NCBI GenBank assembly: GCA_001918155.1 | Contig: MNFJ01000115.1 | Span: 1 to 42,147 of the forward strand | Reading direction: 5' to 3' | Length of the DNA stretch: 42,147 nt | Origin: Deltaproteobacteria bacterium 13_1_40CM_4_68_19 | Lineage (GTDB): Bacteria; Myxococcota; Myxococcia; Myxococcales; 40CM-4-68-19 | Shown: piece by piece, positions 41,392 to 42,147 of the stretch | Layout of the letters: each line of letters begins with the position of its first letter | Numbering within the stretch: position 1 is the first letter of the stretch | The notes under the pieces: model-generated | The model's database searches: none | The model's input: the letters and a program-made list of their open reading frames with translations, nothing else | What the model was told of the DNA's origin: nothing | Translations under genes and position numbers: made by a program

Positions 41392-42147
41392 GTGCGCGCC
41401 GTTCTCATCGCCCTCCTCTGCGCCGGCTGTTGCGAGTTTTCCGGCCCGCGCTGGCACGGCCGGGTGACCGACCATTTCGACGGCGAGAGGTTCCACAACC
41501 AGATCCCGGGCGACCCGGCGCTGGCCGACCTCGTCCGCTGGCGGCGACACCGCGCTCCCGGCGCCTGGCCCGATTTCGCCGATGCCCCGCCGGCCCCTGC
41601 TCCTCCGATCCGCGTGACCGAGGGAGAGCTGCGCATCACGTTCGTCAATCACGCCACGGTGCTCATCCAGATGGACGGACTGAACGTGCTCACCGACCCG
41701 ATCTGGGGCGACGTGGCGGGACCGGTGCCCTACATCGCGCGCAAGCGTCGGCGGCCGCCGGGCATCCGGTTCGAGGACCTGCCGCCCATCGACGCCGTGC
41801 TGATCAGCCACGACCACTACGACCACATGGACATCGCCACGCTGCAGCGGATCTCCGCGGAGCACCACCCGCGCTTCGTGGTCGGCCTTGGGCAAGGGGC
41901 GCTGCTCGAGAGCTTCGGCTTCCACCGCGTCACCGAGCTGGACTGGTGGCAATGGACGAGCATCGGCGGCGTGCGGGTCTGGGGCGTTCCCGCGCGCCAC
42001 AACTGCCGCCGTGGCGCGTGCGACCGCAACGCGCGGCTCTGGCTCGGGTTCGTGCTGCGATCGCACTCCGGCGACGTCTACTTCGCGGGCGACACCGCGT
42101 ACGGGCCGCACTTCCAGGAGATCGCCGACCACTTCGGCGCGCCGCGG
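41392..42147 (+). CDS. MBL-fold metallo-hydrolase, NAPE-PLD-like putative lipoprotein (runs off window end)
   Basis: GTG-initiated VRAVLIALLCAGC lipobox-like leader; ITFVNHATVLIQMDGLNVLTDPIWGD, LISHDHYDHMD, FAGDTAYGPHF. Not in the ORF track because it is open at the window edge. Confidence 0.85.
   Translation, partial: MRAVLIALLCAGCCEFSGPRWHGRVTDHFDGERFHNQIPGDPALADLVRWRRHRAPGAWPDFADAPPAPAPPIRVTEGELRITFVNHATVLIQMDGLNVLTDPIWGDVAGPVPYIARKRRRPPGIRFEDLPPIDAVLISHDHYDHMDIATLQRISAEHHPRFVVGLGQGALLESFGFHRVTELDWWQWTSIGGVRVWGVPARHNCRRGACDRNARLWLGFVLRSHSGDVYFAGDTAYGPHFQEIADHFGAPR

Overview
High-GC window, Myxococcota-like in gene order and PilA sequence (lineage is inference). It holds most of a type IV pilus (T4P) locus, from pilB-T-C-S-R and pilA with pilG/pilI-like genes through pilH-like, pilD and an additional NtrC-type sensor/regulator pair resembling M. 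xanthus PilS2/PilR2, to the 5' end of pilM. Two non-pilus blocks interrupt this locus. (i) An ~8.3 kb glycan/methyltransferase block (2148-10485) sits between the pilS2-like kinase and the pilR2-like regulator. (ii) A YfhO-like membrane protein sits between pilH and pilA. Together they are the best candidate for an undescribed pilus-linked surface-glycan or pilin-modification module; this is a hypothesis from gene content and placement. The right half holds ribF and a scattered nucleoside uptake/catabolism set: cdd, purine nucleoside phosphorylase, pyrimidine/thymidine phosphorylase, a BMP-type nucleoside ABC importer, deoB and deoC. It also holds an ExbB/ExbD pair, a DUF255/YyaL-like protein, a truncated Old Yellow Enzyme remnant, and a partial MBL-fold lipoprotein at the window end. 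The clearest regulatory signal is a sigma-54 -24/-12 promoter upstream of pilA with two PilR-like inverted repeats 21 bp apart. No tRNA, rRNA, CRISPR array or transposase was seen. All assignments come from reading the sequence and recalled family motifs; no database search was run.
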